A stretch of 64,000 nucleotides of DNA. Origin: Micromonospora vinacea (GTDB lineage Bacteria; Actinomycetota; Actinomycetes; Mycobacteriales; Micromonosporaceae). Position 1 is the first letter of the stretch, and every line of letters begins with the position of its first letter. Of this stretch, positions 43,167 through 54,397 are shown in pieces. Below the pieces are notes generated by a model. That model saw only the letters and a list, made by a program, of their open reading frames with translations, ran no database searches and was not told the origin of the DNA. Where the stretch lies: positions 2,852,001-2,916,000 of the forward strand of contig NZ_JADOTY010000001.1 in the NCBI RefSeq assembly GCF_015751785.1. Reading direction: 5' to 3'. The position numbers and the translations under genes are program-made.

Positions 43167-43523
43167 ATGGGTAAGACACTGAAGCGCAGCGCGGCGTTCA
43201 CGGCCCTGGCGCGGGCCCTGGCGGCCGGGGCGCGCAACGGGCCGTCGATCGGCACGCGGTTGGCCGCGTTGCCCCGGATGATCCGAGCCACGACCAAGGG
43301 GGAGTACGACGGCGGCCTCCGGCTGGCCCTGATGACCGCGGCGACGGCGTACATCGTCTCGCCGATCGACCTGCTCCCGGAGATCCCGTTGGCGATCTTC
43401 GGGCTGGCCGACGACGCGGTCATGGTCACCTGGTTGGCCGGCAGCGTCCTCGCCGAGACCGATCGGTTCCTGGAGTGGGAGGCCCGCCGCAGCTCGGTCA
43501 TCCCCGGGGGGCTGGTGCCCTGA
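43167..43523 (+). CDS. DUF1232 (YkvA-type) membrane-associated protein
   Basis: A 118-aa protein with the DUF1232 signature AYIVSPIDLLPEIPLAIFGLADDAVM. Function unknown in the family. ATG with GGAGAGGAG upstream. It lies 74 bp before the cystathionine beta-synthase gene. Confidence 0.9.
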   Translation: MGKTLKRSAAFTALARALAAGARNGPSIGTRLAALPRMIRATTKGEYDGGLRLALMTAATAYIVSPIDLLPEIPLAIFGLADDAVMVTWLAGSVLAETDRFLEWEARRSSVIPGGLVP

Positions 43524-43596
43524 CGACACGTACGCTGGGCGGCGAGGAAAAGTCTTCCCGGCCGCCCACCGCCGGCGCCGCAACGAAGGGCACACC

Positions 43597-44967
<1,371 letters not shown>

Positions 44968-44985
44968 GCCTGCTGGAGGCCTGGT

Positions 44986-45501
44986 TCAGGCATCCAGCGG
45001 ACGGGCGTAGCGGAGTTGGGGCGTGAGGGCGGTACCGATGTGCTCCTCACGCTCCGCTCCGGTCGGGGCCCAGCCGCCGCGCTCGTAGAACGAGCGGGCG
45101 TGGGCGTTGTCCCGCAGCACCCAGAGCGCGGCGCGTCGCCAGCCCTGCGCCCGCATGGCGTCCAACGCGTCCACCATCAGGGTGCGGCCGACGCCGCGGC
45201 CCTGCTCGGCCGGGTCGAGGTGGATCGCGTTGAGCAACCCGGTGGCCGGGTCGTCCTCGTCGTCCGGGCCCAGGTGGCTGAACCCGACCACCGCCCCGGC
45301 CCGCTCGGCCACTGTCATCCGGTGGGTGTCCCGCTCCCAGATCCACCGCTCGACCCAGTAACGCCCCATCGCCTCCGGTGTCGGGTCGGCCAGCGCCTCG
45401 GCCGGCAGGAAGGAGGAGTACGCGGCGACCCGGGAGCGCTGGTGCAGGGCACCCACCGCCGTCAGGTCGCCTTCGGTCGCGGGGCGGAGCGTGACGGTCA
45501 C
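44986..45501 (-). CDS. GNAT-family N-acetyltransferase
   Basis: A 171-aa GNAT. The acetyl-CoA site is [42 protein letters not shown] is the C-terminal signature. Substrate unknown. Its GTG start overlaps the rnz stop (GTGA), so it is translated from the rnz mRNA. It converges with cbs with only 18 bp between. Confidence 0.9.
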   Translation of the reverse strand: MTVTLRPATEGDLTAVGALHQRSRVAAYSSFLPAEALADPTPEAMGRYWVERWIWERDTHRMTVAERAGAVVGFSHLGPDDEDDPATGLLNAIHLDPAEQGRGVGRTLMVDALDAMRAQGWRRAALWVLRDNAHARSFYERGGWAPTGAEREEHIGTALTPQLRYARPLDA

Positions 45502-46427
45502 CCAGCCGAATCTACCCGGCGTGGCGGAAGCTGCACCGTGGTCAGATCCTCGGCGATGATCAGATCACCGTCAAAGTGCGCCCGCGCCTCGTCGTGGAAC
45601 CGGCGCGGGTCGGGGTAGCGCTGGGAGAAGTGGGTGAGCACGAGGCGGCGTACCCCGGACTCGGTCGCCACCCGGGCGGCCTGCGCCGCCGTGAGATGCC
45701 CGACCTCGGCGGCGAGCGCGGCCTCCGACTCCAGGAACGTCGACTCGATGACCAGCAGGTCGGCGTGCTCGGCGAGGGCGTACACCCCGTCGCAGAGGCC
45801 GGTGTCCATCACGAACGCGAACCGCTGCCCCGGCCGGGGCACGCTCACCTCGGCCCGGGTGACGCGGCGTCCGTCGAGGTCCAGGTGCCCGACGCGGATC
45901 AGCTCACCGACGGCCGGCCCGGCGATGCCGTACGCGGCCAGCTTCTCCGGCAGCATCCGGTGCCCGTCCGGCTCGACCAGCCGGTAGCCGTACGTCTCGA
46001 TGGGGTGCCGGAGCCGGCGTGCCTCCAGCGTGCCGCAGCGCAGGGCGATCCGCTGCCCGTCGGCCTCGATGGGCTCGACCCGCAGCTCGGCCGTCTCGTA
46101 GAAGGAGGTGGCGTACCGCAGCCGGGCGAAGTATTCGGCGCCGCCGGCGGGGAAGTGCACGGCGACCGGGTGCGCCACCCGGTCCAGGGAGAGTCGCTGG
46201 ATGGTGCCGGGCAGACCGAGGCAGTGGTCGCCGTGGAAGTGGGTGACGCAGATCCGGGTCAGGTCGGTGGCGGTGACAGTGGTGTGCAGGAGCTGACGTT
46301 GGCTGCCCTCGCCCGGGTCGAAGAGGATCACCTCGTCGTCCCAGCGCAGCACGTACCCGTTGTGGTTGCGCTGACGGGTCGGCGCCTGGCTGGCCGTCCC
46401 CAGCACCACCAGCTCGCGCATGGACAT
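45498..46427 (-). CDS. rnz: Ribonuclease Z
   Basis: A 309-aa metallo-beta-lactamase-fold endonuclease that matures tRNA 3' ends. The metal motif HFHGDH is at residues 63-68, further ligands are in DTGLCDG and LTHFSQRY, and the RNase Z substrate elements are retained. ATG 46427 is chosen because GGGAG lies 6 nt upstream; M3 is an alternative. Because the tRNA-Leu here lacks an encoded CCA, processing of such precursors by RNase Z is expected. The leader contains a short ORF and a strong fold (see adjacent entries). Confidence 0.93.
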   Translation of the reverse strand: MSMRELVVLGTASQAPTRQRNHNGYVLRWDDEVILFDPGEGSQRQLLHTTVTATDLTRICVTHFHGDHCLGLPGTIQRLSLDRVAHPVAVHFPAGGAEYFARLRYATSFYETAELRVEPIEADGQRIALRCGTLEARRLRHPIETYGYRLVEPDGHRMLPEKLAAYGIAGPAVGELIRVGHLDLDGRRVTRAEVSVPRPGQRFAFVMDTGLCDGVYALAEHADLLVIESTFLESEAALAAEVGHLTAAQAARVATESGVRRLVLTHFSQRYPDPRRFHDEARAHFDGDLIIAEDLTTVQLPPRRVDSAG

Positions 46428-46450
46428 CGCCACTCCCGCGGATATGGAGC

Positions 46451-46513
46451 GACCCCCGGGGCGCTCCGCGCATGTGCGCGGGCCGGCTGGACTTGGCCGG
46501 CACCCCGGGGGTC
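46451..46513 (-). ncRNA. Candidate structured leader (three-way junction) of rnz
   Basis: Within the 5' leader of rnz, 46451-46461 pairs with 46503-46513 (11 perfect bp, GACCCCCGGGG). It encloses two adjacent hairpins: 46466-46481 (CCGCGC/GCGCGG, 4-nt loop) and 46482-46501 (GCCGGC/GCCGGC, 8-nt loop). Linkers are 4, 0 and 1 nt. The 3' end of the fold on the mRNA is 24 nt before the rnz ATG. No known riboswitch or T-box feature is recognised. High GC makes chance stems likely, so this is a candidate. Confidence 0.5.
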
Positions 46514-46612
46514 GGGTGGCTGTCGTGGATTCGCCGCACCGCTGCCACACGGTCTCGACGATGGTGCTTCTTGCCCGCCTCGCGGCGAGCCGATCACTGT
46601 CGAGGACAGCGG

Positions 46613-46672
46613 CTAGCTGACAGCCACCTCACGAGTCCGATTGCTATACAAGTCTGGACCACCTCCTTTCAC
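46613..46672 (-). CDS. Very short leader ORF with perfect Shine-Dalgarno sequence
   Basis: In the 369-bp rnz-msrA gap, AAAGGAGGT (46661-46669 on the minus strand) stands 9 nt before TTG 46651. That frame reads 12 codons ([11 protein letters not shown] after the start) to TAG at 46613. The frame is also open from GTG 46672, giving [19 protein letters not shown] (19 aa) in which the Shine-Dalgarno sequence itself encodes KGG. A promoter-like sequence lies upstream. The complete anti-SD complement is unusual for such a tiny frame. I believe I have seen similar peptides in other actinobacteria, but cannot confirm it. Confidence 0.5.
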   Translation of the reverse strand: MKGGGPDLYSNRTREVAVS

Positions 46673-46684
46673 GTGTACGGCCAC

Positions 46685-46712
46685 GTTATCGAGTTCTCGT
46701 CGGGCTCGGCAA
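46685..46712 (-). promoter_or_regulatory. Candidate promoter for the short ORF and rnz
   Basis: On the minus strand, TTGCCG (46712-46707) is followed by a 16-nt spacer and GATAAC (46690-46685). The predicted RNA start is a few bases before the GTG at 46672. The region is visibly lower in GC than its surroundings. Confidence 0.45.
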
Positions 46713-46740
46713 CGGATTTCGATCACAGGGCCGAACGGGA

Positions 46741-46773
46741 ATGCCCGGCCACCTTCCTCAGGCAGCCGGGCAT
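46741..46773 (-). terminator. Hairpin terminator of msrA
   Basis: Perfect 9-bp arms ATGCCCGGC (46741-46749) and GCCGGGCAT (46765-46773), 24 bp after the msrA stop on the minus strand. Confidence 0.65.
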
Positions 46774-46796
46774 CACGCGGGTTTGGTGTCTGGTGG

Positions 46797-47459
<663 letters not shown>

Positions 47460-47535
47460 GGTGGGGATCTCCTCTCGTACCACTCCCAGCGTGTAACACC
47501 GGAGGGTCCAGCTTCCTTACCCGCGTGACCGTCAG

Positions 47536-47958
47536 TCAGGCCCCACCGAGCAGCGCCGCCGCGATCCGGTCCGCGTACGTCTGGGCCTCGGTGTCGTCCT
47601 CGTACCGGGTGCGCGGCCAGAAGAAGCCCCGCAACCCGTCGCCCTTGGTGCGCGGGACCACGTGGGTGTGCAGGTGTGGCACCGATTGGGACACCTTGTT
47701 GTTCATCGCCACGAACGTCCCACCGGCGCCGAGAGCGGTCTCCACCGCCACCGCCAGCCGTTGGACCATGGCGAAGTAGTCGGGCAGCAGGTCGGCCGGC
47801 AACTCGGCCAGGGTCACCAGGTGCACCCGGGGCACCACCAGCACGTGCCCCTTGAACACCGGCCGGGTGTCCAGGAACGCCACCCCGTCCGGGGTGTCGG
47901 CCACCCGGAACGCCGGCACCTCGCCCGTCACGATCCCGCAGAACACGCAACCGCTCAT
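47536..47958 (-). CDS. HIT-family hydrolase
   Basis: A 140-aa histidine-triad nucleotide hydrolase/transferase. The HIT motif is PHLHTHVVPR. GHVLVVPRVH is an upstream ribose-binding motif. CVFCGI at the N-terminus holds two of the usual structural zinc ligands. Probably cleaves AMP-linked substrates. ATG 47958. Divergent from the cystathionine gamma-enzyme gene. Confidence 0.94.
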   Translation of the reverse strand: MSGCVFCGIVTGEVPAFRVADTPDGVAFLDTRPVFKGHVLVVPRVHLVTLAELPADLLPDYFAMVQRLAVAVETALGAGGTFVAMNNKVSQSVPHLHTHVVPRTKGDGLRGFFWPRTRYEDDTEAQTYADRIAAALLGGA

Positions 47959-48055
47959 CGGGCCAGGCTATGCCGGCGGCTCCCGGGCGGTCCGGCTCCG
48001 CCCGGGAGCACGGGTTCCGTTCCAGCCCTCGGGACGGGGCACTAGCCTCACCAGA

Positions 48056-49198
48056 ATGAGTCACGGCTTCGAGACGCTCGCCATCCACGCCGGTCAGGAC
48101 CCCGAGGCCCGCACCGGCGCGGTGATCCCACCGATCTACCAGACCAGCACGTACGCCCAGGACGCCGTCGGCGCACCCCGCCTCGGCTACGAGTACAGCC
48201 GCTCCGGCAACCCGACTCGTGACGCGCTCCAGGAGTGCCTGGCGGCGCTGGAGGGCGGGCCGGTGGGGCTCGCCTTCGCCAGTGGCCTGGCCGCGGAGGA
48301 CACCCTGCTGCGGGCCGTGTGCCAGCCCGGCGACCACGTGGTGATCCCGGACGACGCGTACGGCGGCACGTACCGGCTCTTCGCCCGGGTCGCCCAGCGC
48401 TGGGGCCTGGAGTTCAGCCCGGCCAAGGTCTCCGACCCGGCCGCGATCCGGGCGGCCGTGCAGCCCGGCCGCACGAAGATCGTCTGGGTGGAGACGCCGA
48501 CCAACCCGCTGCTCGGCATCGCCGACATCGCCGCCCTGGCCGCCGTGGCACACGACGCCGGCGCCCTGCTGGTGGTGGACAACACCTTCGCCTCGCCGTA
48601 CCTCCAGCAGCCGATCGCCTTCGGCGCGGACGTGGTGGTGCACTCCACCACCAAGTACATCGGTGGGCACTCCGACGTGGTTGGCGGCGCGCTCGTGGTC
48701 GCCGACGCCGGGCTCGGCGAGGAGTTGCGCTACCACCAGAACGCGATGGGAGCGATCAACGGCCCGTTCGACGCCTGGCTCACCCTGCGGGGCATCAAGA
48801 CCCTCGGGGTACGCATGGACCGGCACTGCGACAACGCCGAGCGGCTCGCCGCGTACCTCGACGGGCACGCCAAGGTCGCCCAGGTGATCTATCCGGGGTT
48901 GCCCTCGCACCCCGGTCACGAGGTGGCCGCCAAGCAGATGCGCCGGTTCGGCGGCATGATCTCGTTCCGCGCCGCCGGTGGTGAGGACCACGCCGTGGAC
49001 ATCTGCAACCGGGCAAAGCTCTTCGTGCTCGCCGAGTCGCTGGGCGGCGTGGAATCCCTGATCGAGCACCCGGGTCGGATGACACACGCAAGTGCTGCCG
49101 GCTCGCCGCTTGAAGTTCCCGGCGATCTCGTGCGACTGTCTGTCGGCATCGAGACGGTCGACGACCTACTCGCCGATCTGGAGCAGGCGCTGGGCTGA
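48056..49198 (+). CDS. metB: Cystathionine gamma-synthase/gamma-lyase
   Basis: A 380-aa fold-type I PLP enzyme of the Cys/Met metabolism family. [12 protein letters not shown] contacts PLP phosphate, [12 protein letters not shown] and [10 protein letters not shown] follow, and the Schiff-base Lys is K200 in [11 protein letters not shown]. Sequence alone does not separate synthase (O-acyl-homoserine + Cys) from lyase (cystathionine to Cys). With cystathionine beta-synthase nearby, the lyase direction (reverse transsulfuration) is plausible. The symbol is the conventional one, not proof of direction. Confidence 0.9.
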   Translation: MSHGFETLAIHAGQDPEARTGAVIPPIYQTSTYAQDAVGAPRLGYEYSRSGNPTRDALQECLAALEGGPVGLAFASGLAAEDTLLRAVCQPGDHVVIPDDAYGGTYRLFARVAQRWGLEFSPAKVSDPAAIRAAVQPGRTKIVWVETPTNPLLGIADIAALAAVAHDAGALLVVDNTFASPYLQQPIAFGADVVVHSTTKYIGGHSDVVGGALVVADAGLGEELRYHQNAMGAINGPFDAWLTLRGIKTLGVRMDRHCDNAERLAAYLDGHAKVAQVIYPGLPSHPGHEVAAKQMRRFGGMISFRAAGGEDHAVDICNRAKLFVLAESLGGVESLIEHPGRMTHASAAGSPLEVPGDLVRLSVGIETVDDLLADLEQALG

Positions 49199-49217
49199 CC
49201 GCTGGGGGAGGATGGCC

Positions 49218-50621
49218 GTGCAGGACATCATGGCGACCTGGGTCGGAGCGACCGCCAAGCAGATCGCCCGAGGCGTACGCCGAGGTGACGTCTCGGCGAC
49301 CCAGGTCGTCGCCGACCACCTCGAGTACATCTCCCGCGCCGACCGTGAGCTGGCCGCGTTCCGCGCCGTTCGCGGCGGTGAGGCGATCACCGAGGCGGAG
49401 AAGGTCGACGAGCAGGAGGACCTGGCCAACCTGCCGCTGGCCGGGGTACCGGTGGCGGTCAAGGAGAACACCCCGGTCGCCGGCCTGCCCACCTGGAACG
49501 GGTCGGCCGCCGCCCGCACCGACGTCGCGGAGGCCGACCACGAGGTGGTGCGTCGGCTGCGCGGCGCCGGCGCGGTGATCCTCGGCGTGACCCGGATGCC
49601 GGAGCTCGGCCTGTGGGCCCTCACCGACGACGACAGCGCGGTGACCCGCAACCCGTGGGACAGCACGCGTACCCCGGGTGGGTCTTCGGGTGGTGCCGCC
49701 GCCGCTGTCGCCGCCGGGCTGGTGCCGATCGCGCACGCCAACGACGGGCTCGGCTCGATCCGGATTCCGGCGGCCTGCTGCGGACTCGTCGGGCTCAAGC
49801 CCGGTCGGGGTGTGGTCCCCTGCCAGCTCGGGGCGGACGACTGGTTCGGCCTCACCGAGCACGGCCTGCTGACCAGCACTGTCGCCGACGCGGCGGTCGG
49901 CTTCTCGGTGCTCGCCGGCCGGCGTCCGGAGAAACTGGTCCCCCCGCAGCGCCTGCGGGTGGGCGTCTCGCTGCGCTCCCCGGTCCGCGGTGTCACACCG
50001 GACGCGCCCAACCGGGACGCGGTCGCCGCCGCCGGCCGGCTCCTCGCCGCCGCCGGGCACGACACGGTGCCCGCCGATCCGGTCTACCCGACCGCGCTCG
50101 GCCTGCAGGGCATCGCCACCTGGTTCGCCGCCGCCGCCACCGACGTCCGGGCCTCCGGGCTGGACCGGCGTGGTCTGCAACGGCGTACCCGGCGGCACGT
50201 CGCGTTGGGCGAGTGGGCGCAACGTCGCGGCTACGTGCGGGAGGCGGACCGGGCCGCCTGGCGGCAACGGTCCGTCGACTTCTTCACCGACCACTCGGTC
50301 GACCTGCTGCTCACCCCGGCGCTGGCGAGCGCGCCACCGGAGGCGGCCCGCTGGTCGGAGCGGTCCTGGCGGGCGAACATGACGGCCAACATCCGGTACG
50401 CCCCGTACGCCGCACCCTGGAACATCGCCGGCCTGCCGGCGGTCGTCGTGCCGGTCGGCCGCCGCCCGGACGGCCTGCCCGTCGCCGTGCAGCTGGTCGG
50501 CCCGCCCGGCTCGGAGCTGCTCCTGCTCGGTGTGGCCGGCCAGTTCGAGATGGCGGCCCCGTGGACGCGCCACGCTCCCGGCTACCCCCGGGTCGGCACG
50601 GGGTCACCAGCCACCGCATGA
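49218..50621 (+). CDS. Amidase-signature family amidase
   Basis: A 467-aa protein. The Ser-cisSer-Lys triad is visible: K82 (VAVKENTP), cis-Ser S157 (GGSSGG) and the nucleophile S180 (GLGSIRIPA). The signature region runs [20 protein letters not shown]. Substrate is unknown; there is no GatC/GatB neighbour, so it is not the tRNA amidotransferase. GTG 49218 is preferred because GGGGGAGG lies 6 nt upstream; ATG 49212 is too close to it. It follows the PLP enzyme by 19 bp and may be co-transcribed. Confidence 0.9.
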   Translation: MQDIMATWVGATAKQIARGVRRGDVSATQVVADHLEYISRADRELAAFRAVRGGEAITEAEKVDEQEDLANLPLAGVPVAVKENTPVAGLPTWNGSAAARTDVAEADHEVVRRLRGAGAVILGVTRMPELGLWALTDDDSAVTRNPWDSTRTPGGSSGGAAAAVAAGLVPIAHANDGLGSIRIPAACCGLVGLKPGRGVVPCQLGADDWFGLTEHGLLTSTVADAAVGFSVLAGRRPEKLVPPQRLRVGVSLRSPVRGVTPDAPNRDAVAAAGRLLAAAGHDTVPADPVYPTALGLQGIATWFAAAATDVRASGLDRRGLQRRTRRHVALGEWAQRRGYVREADRAAWRQRSVDFFTDHSVDLLLTPALASAPPEAARWSERSWRANMTANIRYAPYAAPWNIAGLPAVVVPVGRRPDGLPVAVQLVGPPGSELLLLGVAGQFEMAAPWTRHAPGYPRVGTGSPATA

Positions 50622-50667
50622 TCGTCTAGCGTGTGCGCGCACCTACACGCGACCACGGGGGACACCA

Positions 50668-51636
50668 GTGCGCTGCCAGACCTGCGGGGACGCGATGTCC
50701 CCCGAAAACGACTACTGCCCGCGGTGCTTCACGCCGCTCGGCCAGCCCGCCGTCACGCCGGGGCTGCCGACCTACCGGGTACGCGGGATCGGCCTGGCGG
50801 CGAACGTCGCCGTCGGCGCGACCGCCGTGCTCTACCTGGCGGTGGCGCTGTCCTCGCTGGTCGGCATGGTGCTGGCCCGCCGGGCCAGGGCCAACGACGA
50901 CCCGGACCTCCTTATCGGCGCGGGGATCATCGTCGCAGTGGTGGCGCTGATCATGACGGTGGTACACCTCACCGCCGCCGTACTGGTGATCATCTGGACC
51001 TGGCGGGCTCGCAAGAACACCGACGCCTTCCCCGGCGCCGAGCCGGCCTTCGGGCCCGGCTGGGCGATCGCCGGCTGGCTGGTGCCCTTCGCGAACTTCG
51101 TGGTGCCGGCCCGAGTCGTGGCGGGAGTGGCCCGGGACAGCCTCTGGCGGCGGGCCACGCCGGCGCTCGTGGCCGTCTGGTGGTGCTCCTGGCTGGTGTT
51201 CAGCATCGGTGAGCGGCTCGCCAGCCGCGCCGACGACCGGGCGTACGAGAAGCTGGCGGAGATCCCGGTCGACGACGCCGGCTACCAGGCGTACTCCGAC
51301 CTGTACCAGGATTCCCTGCTCCGCACCACGCTGCCCGCGCTGGGCTGCGTGATCGCGGCGGTGACGCTGATCCTGCTGATCCAACGGATCTCCGCTGCCC
51401 AGGAGGCCCGGATCGCCAGCGCCACCCGCCAGTGGCCGACCGCCCCGGTCTGGCCGGCCCAGACCTGGCCCGCCGCCCGGCCTGCCCAGTCCGCTCCGGC
51501 GGAGCAGCCGGCTCTGGCGGCGCAGCCCGCCCCGGCGGCGCAGCCCGCCCCGGCGGCGCAGCCCGCCCCGGCGGCGCAGCCCGCGCCGGCGGCGCAGCCC
51601 GCCCTTGAGGTGCCGGGGGTCGCGCCAGCTTCGTGA
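50668..51636 (+). CDS. DUF4328 membrane protein with zinc ribbon and hexapeptide-repeat tail
   Basis: A 322-aa protein. An N-terminal CxxC...CxxC zinc ribbon (RCQTCGDAM, YCPRCFTPL) is followed by about six transmembrane helices. TWRARKNTDAF and GWAIAGWLVPFANFVVPARVV are the DUF4328 hallmarks. The C-terminal ~75 residues are Ala/Pro/Gln-rich, with five tandem AAQPAP units. GTG 50668. Function of the family is unknown. The ribbon at the cytoplasmic end suggests a protein-interaction role. Confidence 0.88.
   Translation: MRCQTCGDAMSPENDYCPRCFTPLGQPAVTPGLPTYRVRGIGLAANVAVGATAVLYLAVALSSLVGMVLARRARANDDPDLLIGAGIIVAVVALIMTVVHLTAAVLVIIWTWRARKNTDAFPGAEPAFGPGWAIAGWLVPFANFVVPARVVAGVARDSLWRRATPALVAVWWCSWLVFSIGERLASRADDRAYEKLAEIPVDDAGYQAYSDLYQDSLLRTTLPALGCVIAAVTLILLIQRISAAQEARIASATRQWPTAPVWPAQTWPAARPAQSAPAEQPALAAQPAPAAQPAPAAQPAPAAQPAPAAQPALEVPGVAPAS
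51514..51603 (+). repeat. 18-bp tandem repeat (about five units) inside the DUF4328 gene
   Basis: Near-identical 18-bp units (CCGGCGGCG-CAGCCCGCC) encode the AAQPAP hexapeptides. Unit length is a multiple of three, so copy-number change keeps the frame. It is a candidate variable-number locus. Confidence 0.85.
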
Positions 51637-51787
51637 TTCACTCGGGATCATTGAAGTCGGGGGGTCCGAGCGGCCCGGATACCGCGCTTTCCGGGATATC
51701 GAGTGGATCAACCCGGTCCGGTCGGCCTGCGCCCCGGTCGGCCTGGCCCGCGGGTTGGTCGGGGAGCGCGGGTGGCACGATCGGGGC

Positions 51788-53008
51788 ATGACGGAACTGG
51801 TCGGTCTCGACGACGTGCGGGCCGCACGGGAGTTGCTCGCTGGCGTCACCCGCACCACACCGCTGGAGCCGTCCCGGCCGCTCAGCGCGGCGCTGGGCGG
51901 GCCGACGTGGCTCAAGTGCGAGAACGTGCAGCGCGCCGGCTCGTACAAGGTGCGGGGCGCGTACGTGCGGATCTCCCGGTTGTCGGCGGCGGAGCGGGAG
52001 CGCGGCGTGGTCGCGGCGAGCGCGGGCAACCACGCGCAGGGCGTGGCCCTCGCCGCCGGCCTGGTCGGCACGCACGCCACCGTCTTCATGCCGGTCAACG
52101 CGCCGCTGCCGAAGGTGGCCGCCACCAAGGGGTACGGCGCGCAGGTCGAGTTGGCCGGGAACACCGTCGACGAGTCGCTGGTGGCCGCGCACACGTACGC
52201 CGAGCGCACCGGCGCCGTGCTGATCCACCCGTTCGACCACCCCGATGTGATCGCCGGGCAGGGCACTGTGGCGCTGGAGATCCTCGAACAGTGCCCGGAC
52301 GTGAAGACGATCATCACCGGGGTGGGTGGCGGCGGTCTGATCTCGGGCATGGCGGTGGCCGCGAAGGCGTTGCGGCCGGACGTTCGGATCATCGGCGTGC
52401 AGGCGGCCGGGGCTGCGGCGTTCCCGCCCTCACTGGTGGCCGGGGAACCGGTCCGGCTGCCCGTCTTCTCCACCATCGCCGACGGCATCGCGGTCGGCCG
52501 GCCGGGCGAGATCACCTTCAACCACGTACGCAAGCTGGTCGACGAGATCGTCACGGTCTCCGAGGAGGACATCTCCCGGGCCCTGCTGATGCTGTTGGAG
52601 CGCGGCAAGCAGGTGGTCGAGCCGGCCGGGGCGGTCGGTGTCGCCGCGCTGCTGGCCGGGGTGGTCGAGGTGGAGACCCCGGTGGTCGCGGTGCTCTCCG
52701 GCGGCAACATCGATCCGTTGCTGATGATGCGGGTGATCGAGCACGGGTTGGCCGCGGCGGGTCGCTACCTGCGGGTGACCGTCCGCTGTTCGGACCGGCC
52801 GGGGCAGCTCGCGTCGCTGCTCAGCCAGATCGCCGAGCACCGGGCCAACGTGGTGGACGTGGAGCACCAGCGGGCCAACCCGCACCTCAGCCTCGGCGAG
52901 GTGGAGGTGGCGCTGTCGGTGGAGACCCGGGGCGTCGAGCACTCGGACACGCTGATCAGCGCCCTGCGGGCCAGCGGCTATCAGGTCGTCTTCGCGGCCG
53001 AGGCGTGA
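51788..53008 (+). CDS. ilvA: Threonine ammonia-lyase (dehydratase)
   Basis: A 406-aa PLP enzyme converting threonine to 2-oxobutyrate for isoleucine. Schiff-base K54 (AGSYKVRGA), ASAGNHAQGVA, the phosphate loop GVGGGGLISG, and a C-terminal ACT-like domain (~330-406, RVTVRCSDRPGQLASLLSQIA) are visible. The single short ACT resembles catabolic-type or short biosynthetic forms, so allosteric control may differ from E. coli IlvA. ATG 51788 with 151 bp of upstream non-coding DNA. Confidence 0.92.
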   Translation: MTELVGLDDVRAARELLAGVTRTTPLEPSRPLSAALGGPTWLKCENVQRAGSYKVRGAYVRISRLSAAERERGVVAASAGNHAQGVALAAGLVGTHATVFMPVNAPLPKVAATKGYGAQVELAGNTVDESLVAAHTYAERTGAVLIHPFDHPDVIAGQGTVALEILEQCPDVKTIITGVGGGGLISGMAVAAKALRPDVRIIGVQAAGAAAFPPSLVAGEPVRLPVFSTIADGIAVGRPGEITFNHVRKLVDEIVTVSEEDISRALLMLLERGKQVVEPAGAVGVAALLAGVVEVETPVVAVLSGGNIDPLLMMRVIEHGLAAAGRYLRVTVRCSDRPGQLASLLSQIAEHRANVVDVEHQRANPHLSLGEVEVALSVETRGVEHSDTLISALRASGYQVVFAAEA

Positions 53009-53028
53009 CACCTGTGGGTGCCACGCCT
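53001..53028. terminator. Hairpin terminator at the ilvA stop
   Basis: AGGCGTG (53001-53007) pairs with CACGCCT (53022-53028) and CACC with GGTG inside, with one mismatch and a TGTG loop. The stem overlaps the ilvA stop codon. It lies between convergent ilvA and greA. Confidence 0.6.
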
Positions 53029-53100
53029 CGGATGCGCTGTGTTTCGACTGTGGGTGCCGGCGTCGCTCGACCCGGCCCCTGGTGACGCGGTCGGCGACTG

Positions 53101-53598
53101 TCAGCCGGAGAACGGCTCGAAGCTGACCACTGTCACCTTGATGTCGGCGCCGCTGGGGGCCGTGTAGGTGCAGGTCTGCCCGGCCCGGCCACCCAGGATC
53201 GCCTTGCCCAGCGCGGACTCCGGGCTGTAGACGGTCAGGTCGGTGGTGGCCGCGATCTCCCGAGAGCCGAGAAGGAAGGTCTCGGTGTCGTTGGTGTCGT
53301 CGTCGAAGTAGATCGTCACCACCATGCCCGGCGACACCGCGTCGGCGGTCGGAGCCTCGCCGACCTTCGCGGTGCGCAGCAGCTCCTGCAGGTAGCGGAT
53401 GCGACCCTCGGCCTTGCCCTGCTCCTCGCGGGCGGCGTGGTAGCCGCCGTTCTCCCGCAGGTCGCCCTCCTCGCGCCGAGCGTTGATCTCAGCTGCGATC
53501 GCCGGGCGGTTGGCGATGTGCTCGTCGAGCTCGGCCTGGAGGCGGTCGTACGCGTCCTGGGACAGCCAGGTGGCGGGCGCCTCGTTGCCAGTGGACAC
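53101..53598 (-). CDS. greA: Transcription elongation factor GreA
   Basis: A 165-aa factor that rescues backtracked RNA polymerase by stimulating RNA cleavage. The N-terminal coiled coil holds the acidic tip sequence REEGDLRENGGYHAAREEQ. The C-terminal FKBP-like domain has FLLGSREIAA, YSPESALGKAILG and VSFEPF. GTG 53598 with GAGGAG upstream (greA homologues start STGNEAP-like). It lies 156 bp after a DUF4307 gene on the same strand, with mca divergent beyond, an arrangement also known in mycobacteria. Confidence 0.95.
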   Translation of the reverse strand: MSTGNEAPATWLSQDAYDRLQAELDEHIANRPAIAAEINARREEGDLRENGGYHAAREEQGKAEGRIRYLQELLRTAKVGEAPTADAVSPGMVVTIYFDDDTNDTETFLLGSREIAATTDLTVYSPESALGKAILGGRAGQTCTYTAPSGADIKVTVVSFEPFSG

Positions 53599-53754
53599 AG
53601 GCGTTCTCCTCAGTTGTGCGTGGCTGGCTGACAGGTGAACTACCAAGTTACCAGTGCGGTACGACACAGCGTGTCGGCCATCACCGCCGGTGTCCGGATC
53701 CGACACCCGCGGTAGGCGCTCGGCCAGCCCCGCTTTTGGTGCTGTTAGGGCAGG

Positions 53755-54195
53755 TCAGGACGGTGGTCGGCAGCGCAGAACCTCGCCGATGAACGGCCGT
53801 GCGGTGGTGGCCAGGCGGTGCCGGGTCGTGACGTGCCGGTCCCCGGGGTCGGCGGTCACGGTGACCTGTTCGCGGCCCACCTCGGCGCCGGCACGGTCCC
53901 GGGCGCGCAGCACGCAGACCGCTGATCCACCCGGCGGCACGGTCACCCGAAAGTCGACAAGCACCTGCTTGTCCGTGATGTCGGTGTACGTGATCACCTG
54001 GGCGTCGTAGGCCGGGTCGCCGTACTGGCGGTAGAGGCGGACCGAGATCACGGTCAGCGTGGCCACGAGCGCCAGCAGCGCCAGCGCGGCCAGCAGCGTA
54101 CGGCGGCGCTTGCCGCCCGGCGCCCGACGGCGGCCGTAGCGCCCGGCCGGGAACACCGGCGCGCCTGGTGAAATTGTGGCGTGCGTCTCGGTCAC
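53755..54195 (-). CDS. DUF4307 membrane protein
   Basis: A 146-aa protein: a basic cytoplasmic N-terminus ([13 protein letters not shown]), one transmembrane helix (~34-53), then an extracellular beta-rich domain with [13 protein letters not shown] and two Cys ([13 protein letters not shown]). Matches DUF4307, which sits between greA and mca in many actinobacteria. GTG 54195. Function unknown. Confidence 0.9.
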   Translation of the reverse strand: MTETHATISPGAPVFPAGRYGRRRAPGGKRRRTLLAALALLALVATLTVISVRLYRQYGDPAYDAQVITYTDITDKQVLVDFRVTVPPGGSAVCVLRARDRAGAEVGREQVTVTADPGDRHVTTRHRLATTARPFIGEVLRCRPPS

Positions 54196-54397
54196 CGGCG
54201 GGTATCTCCTGGCGTTGTTGTCGGCGGCATCGGCAAGAATGACAGAGCCCCATCCTCCCACCCGGTCCAGCGGCAGGAATGGCAGGTCATGCCCAGCGCT
54301 GATGGCCGGTGACAGGGTGCGGCGAGGAAGATCCCGGCAGGTCAGCCGGTCGAGCCCGGTCGGGTCCACCGTCCGGCACAGACGAGGAGCGCCGAAG

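Noticed and set aside
46652..46669. Plus-strand resemblance to the 3' end of 16S rRNA (ACCTCCTTT)
   Set aside because: It is the complement of a Shine-Dalgarno sequence on the minus strand. No further 16S similarity flanks it.
49218..50621. Assignment of the amidase as GatA
   Set aside because: No GatB or GatC genes nearby, and the region after the nucleophile does not show GatA-specific sequence that I recognise.
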